A stretch of DNA of 64,000 bases from Streptomyces sp. NBC_01276 (GCF_041435355.1 NZ_CP108442.1:3410001-3474000); one strand, 5' to 3'. Numbered from the stretch's first letter, positions 16,181 through 26,678 are shown. Made by a program: numbers and translations. Notes: a model not told the origin generated them from the letters alone.

Positions 16181-16261
16181 GACCCGCGGGCTCGCCGGTA
16201 CGTCCGGCCGGCTCCTCTCACTGCAGGAGAGGAACCCGAGCCCGCGGGTCGTCTGCGTTTT
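16181..16261 (+). terminator. Terminator of the small-RNA transcript
   Basis: GACCCGCGGGCTCG (16181-16194) pairs perfectly with CGAGCCCGCGGGTC (16237-16250), 14 bp, enclosing smaller hairpins. GTCTGCGTTTT follows. The combination of a long GC stem and a T-run is unusual in this genome, where most terminators lack T-runs. It points rightward. Confidence 0.6.
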
Positions 16262-16309
16262 CCACGCCTTCCCCCGTCCCGGTGTCCCGTCCCGCCCGGG
16301 TGCGCCGCC

Positions 16310-16972
16310 TCAGGGGCAGAGGCGCTCCACGTGCCACTTCCCGCCCTCCAGGGCGTAGCGCAGGCGGTCGTGCAGCCGGTTCTCGTGGCCCTGCCAGAAC
16401 TCCACCGCGTCGGGCTCCACCCGCAGCCCGCCCCACTCCGTCGGCACCGGGACCTGCTCGCCCTCCGGGTAGCGGGCCTCCAGCTCCGCGTACCGGCGGT
16501 CCAGCTCCGCCCGCGAGCCGATCACCCGGGACTGCTCGCTCGCCCAGGCGCCCAGCTGGGAGCCGTGGGGGCGGGAGCGGAAGTAGGCGGCCGTCTCGTC
16601 GCGGCCGACCCGGGAGGCGGTGCCGGTGACGACGACCTGGCGGGCGATCGGATGCCAGGGGAAGAGCAGCGAGACGTACGGGTTCGCCTCGATCTCGCGG
16701 CCCTTGCGGGAGCCGTAGTTCGTGAAGAACACGAAGCCCCGCTCGTCGAACTGCTTCAGCAGCACCGTGCGGGAGCTGGGGCGGCCCTCGGGGGTGGCCG
16801 TCGAGACGACCATCGCGTTGGGTTCGAAGACGTGCGCGTCCGCGGCCTGCTGGAACCAGCGGGCGAACTGCGCCATGGGGGTGTCGGCGAGGCTCCCCTC
16901 CTCGACGATCTCGGAGCGGTACTGCTTGCGCATGACGGCGGGGTCAAGGTCCTGATCGGTCACGCGGGCCAT
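16310..16972 (-). CDS. pdxH: Pyridoxamine 5'-phosphate oxidase
   Basis: About 220 residues. It oxidises pyridoxamine/pyridoxine 5'-phosphate to PLP using FMN and O2. FMN-binding segments are visible: [20 protein letters not shown] (about residues 55-74), [20 protein letters not shown], and a QSRVIGSR segment. The C-terminal PNPOx dimerisation motif ends in [20 protein letters not shown] (partial). The start could be this ATG ([11 protein letters not shown]) or the GTG three codons later. The gene is divergent from citrate synthase. Confidence 0.95.
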   Translation of the reverse strand: MARVTDQDLDPAVMRKQYRSEIVEEGSLADTPMAQFARWFQQAADAHVFEPNAMVVSTATPEGRPSSRTVLLKQFDERGFVFFTNYGSRKGREIEANPYVSLLFPWHPIARQVVVTGTASRVGRDETAAYFRSRPHGSQLGAWASEQSRVIGSRAELDRRYAELEARYPEGEQVPVPTEWGGLRVEPDAVEFWQGHENRLHDRLRYALEGGKWHVERLCP

Positions 16973-17172
16973 CCTGCCGCAGGACGGCACCCGGGGGTGT
17001 GCCGTATGTCACGCTTCCGAACCCCCGGTGGAACGGACAAAATCTTGGGGCCGGTCCGAGGGTCCCCGCACGGATGACCATCGGCCGTGCCGGGCATCAA
17101 CGGGGATGACCGCGCCGGACCGCGAATCACGCCGGGAACCGCGCGTGTTCGCACTATCTGAGGAGCCGCCTG

Positions 17173-18279
17173 ATGTCCGATTTCGTACCCGGACTCGAAG
17201 GGGTCGTCGCGTTCGAGACGGAGATCGCCGAGCCCGACAAGGAAGGCGGATCGCTCCGCTACCGGGGGGTGGACATCGAAGACCTGGTCGGCCACGTCTC
17301 CTTCGGGAACGTGTGGGGCCTGCTGGTCGACGGAGCGTTCAACCCCGGCCTGCCGGCCGCCGAACCCTTCCCCATCCCGGTGCACTCGGGCGACATCCGC
17401 GTCGACGTGCAGTCCGCCCTGGCCATGCTCGCGCCCGTCTGGGGCCTGAAACCGCTGCTGGACATCGACGAGCGGACCGCGCGCGACGACCTGGCGCGGG
17501 CCGCCGTCATGGCGCTGTCCTACGTCGCCCAGTCCGCCCGCGGCCAGGGCCTGCCGATGGTGCCGCAGCGCGAGATCGACAAGGCCGAGTCCGTCGTCGA
17601 GCGGTTCATGATCCGCTGGCGGGGCGAGCCCGACCCCAAGCACGTCAAGGCCGTCGACGCCTACTGGACCTCGGCCGCCGAGCACGGCATGAACGCCTCC
17701 ACCTTCACCGCACGGGTGATCGCCTCGACCGGCGCCGACGTCGCCGCGGCGCTGTCCGGCGCCGTGGGCGCGATGTCCGGGCCGCTGCACGGCGGGGCGC
17801 CCTCGCGCGTCCTCGGCATGATCGAGGAGATCGAGCGCACCGGCGACGCCGTGGCCTACGTGAAGAAGGCCCTGGACAAGGGCGAGCGGCTGATGGGCTT
17901 CGGCCACCGCGTCTACCGCGCCGAGGACCCCCGCGCCCGCGTGCTGCGGCGCACCGCCAAGGAGCTGGACGCCCCGCGCTACGAGGTCGCCGCCGCCCTG
18001 GAGAAGGCCGCCCTGGAGGAACTGCACGCCCGCCGCCCCGACCGGGTGCTGGCGACCAACGTGGAGTTCTGGGCCGCGATCATGCTGGACTTCGCGGAGG
18101 TCCCGGCGCACATGTTCACCTCCATGTTCAGCTGCGCCCGTACCGCCGGCTGGTCGGCGCACATCCTGGAGCAGAAGCGCACCGGGCGGCTGGTGCGGCC
18201 GTCGGCCCGCTACGTCGGGCCGGGGCGCCGCAACCCCGCCGACATCGAGGGCTACTCGGACATCGCCGAGACCGCCTGA
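17173..18279 (+). CDS. citA: Citrate synthase
   Basis: A 368-residue type II citrate synthase that condenses acetyl-CoA and oxaloacetate. The catalytic triad is readable: His206 (GPLHGGAPS), His245 (GFGHRVYRAEDPRA) and Asp306 (IMLDFAEVPAHMFT). The length fits the shorter actinobacterial CitA2 group rather than the 430-residue GltA. The ATG is preceded by GAGGAG eight bases upstream. It ends before a strong bidirectional terminator. Beside pdxH, as in other streptomycetes. 2-Methylcitrate synthase activity cannot be excluded from sequence. Confidence 0.93.
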   Translation: MSDFVPGLEGVVAFETEIAEPDKEGGSLRYRGVDIEDLVGHVSFGNVWGLLVDGAFNPGLPAAEPFPIPVHSGDIRVDVQSALAMLAPVWGLKPLLDIDERTARDDLARAAVMALSYVAQSARGQGLPMVPQREIDKAESVVERFMIRWRGEPDPKHVKAVDAYWTSAAEHGMNASTFTARVIASTGADVAAALSGAVGAMSGPLHGGAPSRVLGMIEEIERTGDAVAYVKKALDKGERLMGFGHRVYRAEDPRARVLRRTAKELDAPRYEVAAALEKAALEELHARRPDRVLATNVEFWAAIMLDFAEVPAHMFTSMFSCARTAGWSAHILEQKRTGRLVRPSARYVGPGRRNPADIEGYSDIAETA

Positions 18280-18334
18280 TCCGGTCGCACCCGGGTCACC
18301 GGGACCGCCCGATCCGGTCGTACCGGTTCGCGGA

Positions 18335-18366
18335 GGGCGCCGCACCCCGGTCGGGGTGCGGCGCCC
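18335..18366. terminator. Bidirectional terminator
   Basis: A perfect 14-bp stem, GGGCGCCGCACCCC with GGGGTGCGGCGCCC, around a GGTC loop. It lies between the citrate synthase stop and the convergent TetR stop. Confidence 0.8.
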
Positions 18367-18373
18367 TCGTGCG

Positions 18374-19018
18374 TCACGTGAGCGCGTCCTCGATGATCCG
18401 GGACCACTGGGCCACCACCCGGGCCCGGCGGGCCGTGTCGTCGGTGAGGACGTTGGCCAGGCCGAGGCCCCGGGCCATGTCCAGGAGGCCCTGCACGGTC
18501 TCCCGTACGCCGGGCACCGACTCGTCCGCGCCCAGCAGCTCCACCGCGATCCGGTGCGTCTCACGGCCCACGCGGGCCTCCAGCTCGGTGACCCGGGGGC
18601 GCAGCTGCTCCTCGTTGGAGGCCGCGACCCACAGCTGGAGCGCGGCCCGGAAGAGCGCGCCCGTGTACAGGTCGACCAGGGCCTCGACGACCGCATGACG
18701 CGGGGCCGGGGCCGAGTGGAAGAGCTCGCGCAGGGCGGTGGAGCGCTCCTCGGAGACGTACTCCACGGCCGCCGTGAAGAGGACCTCGCGGGTCGGGAAG
18801 TGGTGCTGGGCCGCGCCGCGCGAGACACCGGCGCGTTCGGCGACCACACCGACCGTGGAGCCCGCCCAGCCGTGCTCCGCGAGGCAGGAGACCGCCGCCT
18901 CCAGGAGGTGGCGGCGGGTGACCCTGCTGCGGGCCTGCTTGGGTTCCTGGCGGACGGGCCGGGGGGCTTCGGGGGTGCCGGGGGTGCCGCCCTGAGGGGT
19001 GTCGGTCATCGTGCCCAT
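18374..19018 (-). CDS. TetR/AcrR-family regulator
   Basis: A 214-residue repressor with the N-terminal TetR helix-turn-helix at about residues 30-77 (HLLEAAVSCLAEHGWAGSTV, then RAGVSRGAAQHHFPTREVLF) and an all-helical ligand domain. It is last in the leftward acyl-CoA operon and overlaps the enoyl-CoA hydratase gene, so it is the natural repressor of that operon, probably released by an acyl-CoA. The second ATG at 19009 gives a perfect ATGA overlap and may be the true start. A candidate operator is the palindrome at 27530. Confidence 0.88.
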   Translation of the reverse strand: MGTMTDTPQGGTPGTPEAPRPVRQEPKQARSRVTRRHLLEAAVSCLAEHGWAGSTVGVVAERAGVSRGAAQHHFPTREVLFTAAVEYVSEERSTALRELFHSAPAPRHAVVEALVDLYTGALFRAALQLWVAASNEEQLRPRVTELEARVGRETHRIAVELLGADESVPGVRETVQGLLDMARGLGLANVLTDDTARRARVVAQWSRIIEDALT

Positions 19019-19746
19019 GACGGGTCCCGGCGCTCGAAGCGGGCGGTGATGCCCTCGCGGGCCTCCGCGGAGGCGAAGAGGCGTGCGGAGAGGTCCGTCA
19101 GGCGTGCGCCGTCCCGCTCCAGGGTCTCCCGCAGCCCGGCGGTGACCAGGGCCTTGGTCTCGGCCAGGGCCTGCGGGGAGGCCTTGCGCAGGCCGTCCAG
19201 GACGGGGCGCAGCGCCGTGTCCACGTCGTCCGGGGTGTGGAGCGTGAGCAGGCCGATGCGGGCCGCCTCGGCGGCGTCGAAGGGCTCGGCGGTCAGGAAG
19301 TAGCGGGACGCGGCGCGGGGGTCGAGCCGGGGCAGCAGGGACATCGAGATCACGGCGGGGGCCAGGCCGAGGTGGGTCTCGGTGAAGGCGTACGAGGATT
19401 CCGGGCCGGCGGCGGCGATGTCGCAGGCGCCGAGCAGGCCGAGGCCGCCGGCGCGGACGTGGCCGGTGACGCGGGCGACGACGGGCTTGGGCAGCTCGGC
19501 GAGTTCGCGGAGCAGGGCGAGGAAGTCGGCGGGGTCGCAGGGGGACTTGAGGTCGGCGCCCGCGCAGAAGGTGGTGCCGGTGTGGGTCAGGACGACCGCG
19601 CGGGTGCCGGGGTCGGCCGCGGCGGTGGCGAGGGCCGCGCGGAGGGCGGCGACCAGGTCCGTGGAGAGGGCGTTGCGGTTGGCCGGGGAGTCGAGGGTGA
19701 GCGTGGTGATGCCGGTCGCCTCGGCGGCGTGCACGAGTGGGGCCAT
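19006..19746 (-). CDS. Enoyl-CoA hydratase family protein
   Basis: A 246-residue crotonase-fold protein. The oxyanion-hole segments are FCAGADLKSP (about residues 62-71) and GHVRAGGLGLLGACDIAAAG (about 93-112), followed by SSYAFTETHLGLAP. It would hydrate a 2-enoyl-CoA in the catabolic pathway encoded by the operon. The start ATG at 19746 is preceded by GGAGGAGAC, a strong ribosome site. The longer upstream reading frame is low-complexity and rejected. Substrate chain type is not readable from sequence. Confidence 0.88.
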   Translation of the reverse strand: MAPLVHAAEATGITTLTLDSPANRNALSTDLVAALRAALATAAADPGTRAVVLTHTGTTFCAGADLKSPCDPADFLALLRELAELPKPVVARVTGHVRAGGLGLLGACDIAAAGPESSYAFTETHLGLAPAVISMSLLPRLDPRAASRYFLTAEPFDAAEAARIGLLTLHTPDDVDTALRPVLDGLRKASPQALAETKALVTAGLRETLERDGARLTDLSARLFASAEAREGITARFERRDPSWAR

Positions 19747-20168
19747 GTCTCCTCCGGAGGGGTCTGCGGGTGCCCTGGCCGGGCGGGGATGTGGGCGAGT
19801 CGGGGGCTGGGGCTGGGCGGGGTCGGGGCTGGGCGGGGTCGGGGGGCCGGGGGCGGGGCCGGGGCGGGTGCCGTCCGGGACTGCATGATTCATGGCGCCC
19901 TCTCCGCGTCCGAGTGTGCGGGCGGCACCGCGCGCCAACAAATCACGTTTTACGTCCCGGACAACACCCCGCCCCGTACCCGCCCCCGGCCTGCGTGACC
20001 CCGGCCTGGACACAACGACCCCGGCTCGGCCAGAACAACGCCGGCCCGGTCAATACGGCTCCGGCCCGCCCTGGTGAGAACGACTCCGGCTCGGCCAGGT
20101 TGTCCCCTGCCCGGTCATGTCGGGCCCGCCCCGGGCAGGGCCGCGGCTCGTTCGGGTTGGTGGAGCGG
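19747..20168. repeat. 422-bp spacer with short tandem and dispersed repeats
   Basis: No gene is seen. Contents: a perfect 16-bp tandem (GGGGCTGGGCGGGGTC twice, 19809-19840); an 18-bp sequence repeated with one mismatch at 20016-20033 and 20081-20098 (core CCGGCTCGGCCAG) with degenerate copies between; and a hairpin at 20105-20140. The spacer separates acyl-CoA dehydrogenase from enoyl-CoA hydratase within an otherwise tightly packed operon. Confidence 0.6.
20105..20140 (-). terminator. Hairpin downstream of acyl-CoA dehydrogenase
   Basis: CCCTGCCCGG (20105-20114) pairs with CCGGGCAGGG (20131-20140) around a 16-base loop, 28 bases past the dehydrogenase stop. It may end or attenuate the operon transcript before the hydratase and TetR genes. 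Confidence 0.5.
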
Positions 20169-21329
20169 TCAGTAGGACTTGGGGAGGCCCAGGGTCTGGT
20201 GGGAGACGAAGTTGAGGATCATTTCCCGGCTGACCGGGGCGATGCGGGAGACGCGGGACGCGGTGATGAGGGAGGCCAGGCCGTACTCGCGGGTGAGGCC
20301 GTTGCCGCCCAGGGTGTGGACGGACTGGTCGACCGCCTTGACGCAGGCTTCGGCGGCGGCGTATTTGGCCATGTTCGCGGCCTCGCCCGCGCCCAGGTCG
20401 TCGCCCGCGTCGTAGAGGTGGGCGGCCTTCTGCATCATCAGGCGGGCCAGTTCCAGGTCGATGTGGGCGGCCGCCAGGGGGTGGGCGATGGCCTGGTGGG
20501 CGCCGATGGGCTGCTTCCAGACCTGGCGGGTGCGGGCGTAGTCCACCGCTTTGGAGAGGGCGTGGCGGCCCATCCCGATGGCGAAGGCGGCCGTCATGAT
20601 CCGCTCGGGGTTGAGGCCCGCGAAGAGTTGCAGGAGGCCCGCGTCCTCGTCGCCGACCAGGGCGTCCGCCGGCAGGCGGACTTCGTCCAGGGTGAGCTCG
20701 AACTGCTTTTCCGCCGCCTGGAGTTCCATGTCGATGACCGAGCGGCCGAAGCCGGGCGCGTCGCGGGGGACGATGAAGAGGCAGGGTTTGAGGCTGCCGG
20801 TGCGGGAGTCCTCGGTGCGGCCCACGATCAGCGTGGCGTCGGCTATGTCCACGCCGGAGATGAAGACCTTGCGGCCGGTGAGGATCCACTCGTCGCCGTC
20901 GCGGCGGGCCGTGGTGGTGATGCGGTGGGAGTTGGAGCCGGCGTCGGGTTCGGTGATGCCGAAGGCCATGGTGCGGGTGCCGTCGGCGAGGCCGGGGAGC
21001 CAGGCCCGCTTCTGGGCGTCGGTGCCGAAGCGGGCGATGACCGTGCCGCAGATGGCGGGTGAGACGACCATCATGAGGAGGGGGCAGCCCGCGGCGCCGA
21101 GTTCTTCGAGGACGAGGGAGAGTTCGACGATGCCGCCGCCCCCGCCGCCGTACTCCTCGGGGATGCTGACGCCGAGGTAACCGAGCCGGGCGGCGTCCGC
21201 CCACAGCTCGTCGGGGTGGCCGCCCTCGCGGGCGATACGGGCGAGGTACTCCCGGCCGTACTTCTGGCCGAGGGCGGCCACCGCCGCGCGCAGGGCCTTG
21301 TGTTCCTTGGATTCGAGGGTGGAGCTCAT
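20169..21329 (-). CDS. Acyl-CoA dehydrogenase family protein
   Basis: A 386-residue flavoprotein with the N-terminal helical domain, the middle beta domain (FGITEPDAGSNSHRITTTAR, the FAD/substrate loop) and the C-terminal helical domain (TLGGNGLTREYGLASLITAS). It forms an enoyl-CoA and passes electrons to ETF. The canonical C-terminal catalytic Glu (in a YEGT-type motif) is absent: the position reads RIAPVSREMI, a pattern seen in one actinobacterial subgroup. The base may lie elsewhere, as in isovaleryl-CoA dehydrogenase. The start overlaps the carboxylase stop by ATGA. Confidence 0.9.
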   Translation of the reverse strand: MSSTLESKEHKALRAAVAALGQKYGREYLARIAREGGHPDELWADAARLGYLGVSIPEEYGGGGGGIVELSLVLEELGAAGCPLLMMVVSPAICGTVIARFGTDAQKRAWLPGLADGTRTMAFGITEPDAGSNSHRITTTARRDGDEWILTGRKVFISGVDIADATLIVGRTEDSRTGSLKPCLFIVPRDAPGFGRSVIDMELQAAEKQFELTLDEVRLPADALVGDEDAGLLQLFAGLNPERIMTAAFAIGMGRHALSKAVDYARTRQVWKQPIGAHQAIAHPLAAAHIDLELARLMMQKAAHLYDAGDDLGAGEAANMAKYAAAEACVKAVDQSVHTLGGNGLTREYGLASLITASRVSRIAPVSREMILNFVSHQTLGLPKSY

Positions 21330-23227
21330 CGTGGCGTTTCCTCCTGGACTACGGCGAGCAGGGCGCCGAACTCGACCTGTTGGCCGGTGGCGGCGTGGAG
21401 CGCGGTGAGCGTGCCGGAGGCCGGAGCGAGGATGCGGTGCTCCATCTTCATGGCCTCCAGCCAGAGCAGGGGCTGCCCGGCGGTGACGGCGGTGCCGGGG
21501 GCGAGGCCCTCGGCGACGCGGACGACGGTGCCGGGCATGGGCGCGAGCAGGGAGCCCGGTTCGGTGCGGTCCTGGGGATCGGGGAACCGGGGGACGGGGA
21601 CGAGGGCGTGGGCGCCGAGGGCAGAGTCGACGTAGACCGTGTTCGATTTACGTTTCACGTGGAACACGCGGCGCACGCCGTCGACTTCGAGGGTGACGCG
21701 CGTGGGCGTGGTGGCCAGGACGCGGACGCCGGGGTGGTTCACGGGGTGGTACTGGACCTCGTGCTCCATGCCCTCCGAGGTGTAGCGGCGGGTGTGGGGC
21801 CGGGAGCGGAGGTTGCGCCAGCCGCCCAGGCGGGAGGCCAGGGGGGCGTCGGCCTCCGGGGCCGCGTCGGCCAGGGCTGCGGCGAGGGCGGCCAGGGTGG
21901 CGTCGGGGGCCTTCTCGGTGAGGGCGGCGAGGTGGCGGTCGTAGAAGCCGGTGTCGATCCGGCCGGAGGTGAACTCCGGGTGGCGCAGGGACCCGACGAG
22001 CAGTTCGCGGTTGGTGGTCAGGCCGTGGATGCGGGCCCCTGCCAGGGCGTGGGCGAGGATCCGGACCGCCTCGGCGCGGGTCGGCGCGTGCGCGACGACC
22101 TTGGCCAGCATCGGGTCGTAGTGGACGCCGACCGGGTCGCCCGCGGTGAAGCCGGTGTCGACACGGACCCCGGCGGGGAAGTCGAGGGTGTGCAGGACCC
22201 CGGTCTGCGGGCGCCAGTCCCGGGCCGGGTCCTCGGCGTAGAGGCGGGCCTCCACGGCGTGGCCGGAGGGCTCCGGGGGCGTCACGGGCAGGGCCGTTCC
22301 CTCGGCGACGCGCAGTTGGAGGGCGACGAGGTCGAGTCCGAAGACGGCTTCGGTGACCGGGTGTTCGACCTGGAGGCGGGTGTTCATCTCCAGGAAGTAC
22401 GGGCGGCCGTCCTCGGTGACGAGGAACTCGACGGTGCCGGCTCCCCGGTAGGAGACGGCGCGGGCGGCGGCGACGGCCGCGGTGTGCAGGGCCTCGCGCA
22501 GGGCGGCGGGCAGGCCGGGGGCGGGGGCCTCCTCGATGACCTTCTGGTGGCGGCGCTGGAGGGAGCAGTCGCGGGTGCCGAGTGCCCAGACGGTCCCGTG
22601 GGCGTCGGCGAGGACCTGTACCTCGACGTGGCGGCCGCGTTCCACGTAGGGCTCGGCGAAGACCTCGCCGTCGCCGAAGGCCGACAGGGCCTCGGCGGAC
22701 GCGGCGTCGAGGGATTCCTTGAGGGAGTCCAGGTCGCGTACGACGCGCATGCCGCGGCCTCCGCCGCCCGCCGCGGCCTTGAGGAGCAGGGGGAGGTCCG
22801 CGACGGTGGCGCCGGCCGGGTCGACGGGGTCGAGGAGGGGGACTCCGGCGGCGCGCATCAGCTCCTTGGCCCGGGTCTTGGAGGCCATGGCCTCGATGGC
22901 CTCCGGCGGCGGACCGATCCAGGTCAGGCCGGCCGCGCGGACCTGCCGGGCGAAGCCGGCGTTCTCGGAGAGGAAGCCGTAGCCGGGGTGGACGGCGTCG
23001 GCGCCCGCGGCGAGGGCGGCCTCGATGATCAGGTCGGCGCGCAGGTAGGTGTCGGCGGGGGCGGCGCCGGGCAGGCGGACGGCCGTGTCGGCGTCGCGGA
23101 CGTGCAGGGCGTCCGCGTCGGGGTCGGAGTGGACGGCGACGGTGGCCAGGCCCAGGGTGCGGGCCGTACGGAAGATCCGGACGGCGATCTCGCCCCGGTT
23201 GGCGACGAGGAGGGAGGTGATGGTCAT
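21326..23227 (-). CDS. Acyl-CoA carboxylase, biotin carboxylase plus biotin carrier subunit
   Basis: A 633-residue alpha subunit. The biotin-carboxylase half (1-445) has the ATP-grasp Gly-rich loop KAAAGGGGRGMRVVRD, the catalytic segment FLEMNTRLQVEHPVTE and the usual CS-type DCSLQRRHQKVIEEAPAP. A linker domain follows. The carrier domain at the C-terminus has biotin-attachment motif EAMKMEH, with the acceptor Lys. It carboxylates biotin for the neighbouring carboxyltransferase. Operon content suggests methylcrotonyl-CoA or geranyl-CoA type carboxylation, not fatty acid synthesis. The ATG was chosen by the start of the conserved ITSLLVANRGEIAVRI strand. Confidence 0.93.
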   Translation of the reverse strand: MTITSLLVANRGEIAVRIFRTARTLGLATVAVHSDPDADALHVRDADTAVRLPGAAPADTYLRADLIIEAALAAGADAVHPGYGFLSENAGFARQVRAAGLTWIGPPPEAIEAMASKTRAKELMRAAGVPLLDPVDPAGATVADLPLLLKAAAGGGGRGMRVVRDLDSLKESLDAASAEALSAFGDGEVFAEPYVERGRHVEVQVLADAHGTVWALGTRDCSLQRRHQKVIEEAPAPGLPAALREALHTAAVAAARAVSYRGAGTVEFLVTEDGRPYFLEMNTRLQVEHPVTEAVFGLDLVALQLRVAEGTALPVTPPEPSGHAVEARLYAEDPARDWRPQTGVLHTLDFPAGVRVDTGFTAGDPVGVHYDPMLAKVVAHAPTRAEAVRILAHALAGARIHGLTTNRELLVGSLRHPEFTSGRIDTGFYDRHLAALTEKAPDATLAALAAALADAAPEADAPLASRLGGWRNLRSRPHTRRYTSEGMEHEVQYHPVNHPGVRVLATTPTRVTLEVDGVRRVFHVKRKSNTVYVDSALGAHALVPVPRFPDPQDRTEPGSLLAPMPGTVVRVAEGLAPGTAVTAGQPLLWLEAMKMEHRILAPASGTLTALHAATGQQVEFGALLAVVQEETPR

Positions 23228-23235
23228 CTGCGGGC

Positions 23236-24830
<1,595 letters not shown>

Positions 24831-24834
<4 letters not shown>

Positions 24835-26678
24835 GGGCGGGTCCCCTCCGGGGCGGGCGGCGGCAGGAGGTGCGTCGGGATGTCCAGGTGGCGGGCCCGC
24901 AGCCACTCCCCGAGGGCCTTGGCCTGGGGGTCGAAGCGGTGCCCGGAGGCGACCCCGGCGCCGAGGAGGCCGGGGACGGTGAAGTTGAGGGCGCGGAGGT
25001 TCGGCAGCTCGTGCCGGGTGACGGGGAGGGCGGCGGTCTCGGGGAGCAGGGTCTGGAGCAGCTCGGTGGTGAGGGTGTCCCGCAGCCACTCCCAGGCGGC
25101 GTCGCCGCCGACCCAGACGCCGATGTTGGCGTCGCCGCCCTTGTCGCCGCTGCGGGCTCCGGCCAGTGCCCCCAGAGGGGCGCGGGTGGTGGGGGCGGCG
25201 GGCCCTGCCGGTGGCCCTGCGGGCCCTGCCGGGGCGGTCGGCCCTGCGGCGCTCTCCCCCGCCCCGCCCCTTCCCGGAACCGGGGGCCGCGCCCCCGGGC
25301 CCCCGTCCCGGGGCTCCGCCCCGGACCCGTCGGGGGCTCCGCCCCCGGACCCCCGCGCCTCAAACGCCGGCGGGGCCGGAAGGGCCTCGCACGCCGGCGG
25401 GGCCGGAAGGGGTACCCGGGTGCCGTCGGGGAGGACCGCGGTGTGCGGTACCCGGGCGGCGGGGACCGCCCCCGAGGTGAACACCCCGTACGGCTGGGCC
25501 GGTCCCGGCGGGGCCGTGACGTGGAAGCCTGGGTAGCTGCCGAGGGCCAGTTCGACCGCCGACGAGGTCAGGGCGCGCCCGACCCGGTCGGGGGACGGGT
25601 CGCGGACCACCAGCCGCAGCAGGGCGCTGGCGGTCTCCTCGGTGGCGGCGTCCTCGTGGTCGGTCCGGGCCAGGGTCCAGTCGGCGGACTCCACCCCGGC
25701 CAGCGGGCCGGCCAGCTGCTCGGTCACCAGGGCGGCCTTGGCCTCGACGTCGAGGCCGGTCAGGACGAAGACGACCTCGTTGCGCCAGCCGCCGATGCGG
25801 GTGACGCCCACCTTGAGGGTCGGCGGCGGGGGCTCTCCGAGGACGCCGCTGATCCGGACCCGGTCCGCGCCGTCGGAGTGGAGGCGGACGGTGTCCAGGC
25901 GGGCGGTGACGTCGGGGCCGAGGTAGCGGGGGCCCTGGGTCTCGTAGAGGAGCTGGGCGGTGACGGTCCCGGGGGTGACGGCCCCGCCGTTGCCGGGGTG
26001 CTTGGTGATGACGGCCGAGCCGTCCTCGGAGACCTCCGCGAGCGGGAAGCCGGGGCGGCGCACGTCGTGGGCGGTGAAGAAGGAGTAGTTGCCGCCGGTG
26101 GCCTGGGTGCCGCACTCCAGGACGTGCCCGGCGACCACCGCCCCGGCCAGCCGGTCGTACGCGTCCGGCGCCCAGTCGAACCACCAGGCGGCGGGCCCGC
26201 TGACCAGGGCCGCGTCGGTGACCCGGCCCGTGACCACCACGTCCGCGCCCGCCCGCAGGCAGGCGGTGATCCCGGCGCCGCCGAGGTAGGCGTTGGCGGT
26301 GAGCGCGCCCTCCTCGTAGGGCATGAGGTCGTCGCCCTCGACGTGGGCCACGGCGACGGGGACGCCCGCCTTGGCCGCCAGTTCCCGTACGGCGTCGGCG
26401 AGGGCGGCCGGGTGGAGTCCGCCGGCGTTCGTGACGATCCGTACGCCCTTCTCGTGCGCGAGGCCCAGGCAGTCCTCCAGCTGCCGCAGGAAGGTCTTGG
26501 CGTAGCCGCGGCCGGGGTCCTTGAGGCGGTCGCGGCCGAGGATCAGCATGGTGAGCTCCGCCAGGTAGTCCCCGGTCAGGACGTCCAGCGGGCCGCCGGT
26601 CAGCATCTCGCGCAGGGCGCCGAGCCGGTCCCCGTAGAAGCCGGAGGCGTTGCCGATGCGCAGCGGGCGGCGGTTCAC
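24831..26678 (-). CDS. AtuA/DUF1446-family protein with expanded linker
   Basis: A 615-residue protein. The N-terminal DUF1446 domain (about 1-420) begins RPLRIGNASGFYGDR and contains IVTNAGGLHP and a GTQATGGNYSFF motif. The C-terminal ferredoxin-like AtuA domain (about 510-610) includes ARSGDKGGDANIGVWV. AtuA-type proteins occur in operons for acyclic terpene and leucine-type catabolism; their reaction is not established. Between the domains lies a Pro/Gly/Ala-rich linker of about 80 residues encoded by a repeat-like GC element (25250-25410). The GTG start overlaps the upstream stop by GTGA. Confidence 0.85.
25250..25410. repeat. Streptomyces-type palindromic intergenic repeat inside a gene
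   Basis: The stretch contains nested hairpins (CGGGGCTCCGCCCCG and CGGGGGCTCCGCCCCCG) and the string CCCCGCGCCTCAAACGCCGG, which I recognise as a repeat usually found between genes in Streptomyces. CGCCGGCGGGGCCGGAAGG occurs twice, at 25365-25383 and 25392-25410. Here it lies in frame inside the AtuA gene and encodes the interdomain linker without a stop. Confidence 0.65.

Larger units (their letters stand above)
16044..16261 (+). ncRNA. Candidate structured small RNA, about 218 nt
   Basis: The transcript would begin about seven bases after the TAGGCT hexamer and end at the T-run GTTTT near 16261, following a 14-bp terminator stem. Inside are a GGGA...TCCC hairpin over the ribosome site of a 12-codon ORF and an inner CCTCTC/GAGAGG hairpin (16214-16232). 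It is independent of pdxH, which lies on the other strand. It is not recognised as 6S, SRP, tmRNA or RNase P RNA. Family unknown; inferred from promoter, structure and terminator only. Confidence 0.5.

Noticed and set aside
16090..16629. GTG-initiated frame nested in the small-RNA locus
   Set aside because: Ser/Arg/Pro-rich translation, and it runs antisense into pdxH; only the 12-codon ORF has a plausible ribosome site.
19737..21062. 441-codon rightward frame across acyl-CoA dehydrogenase
   Set aside because: Gly/Ala/Val-rich translation with no domain; it is the antisense shadow of the real dehydrogenase gene.
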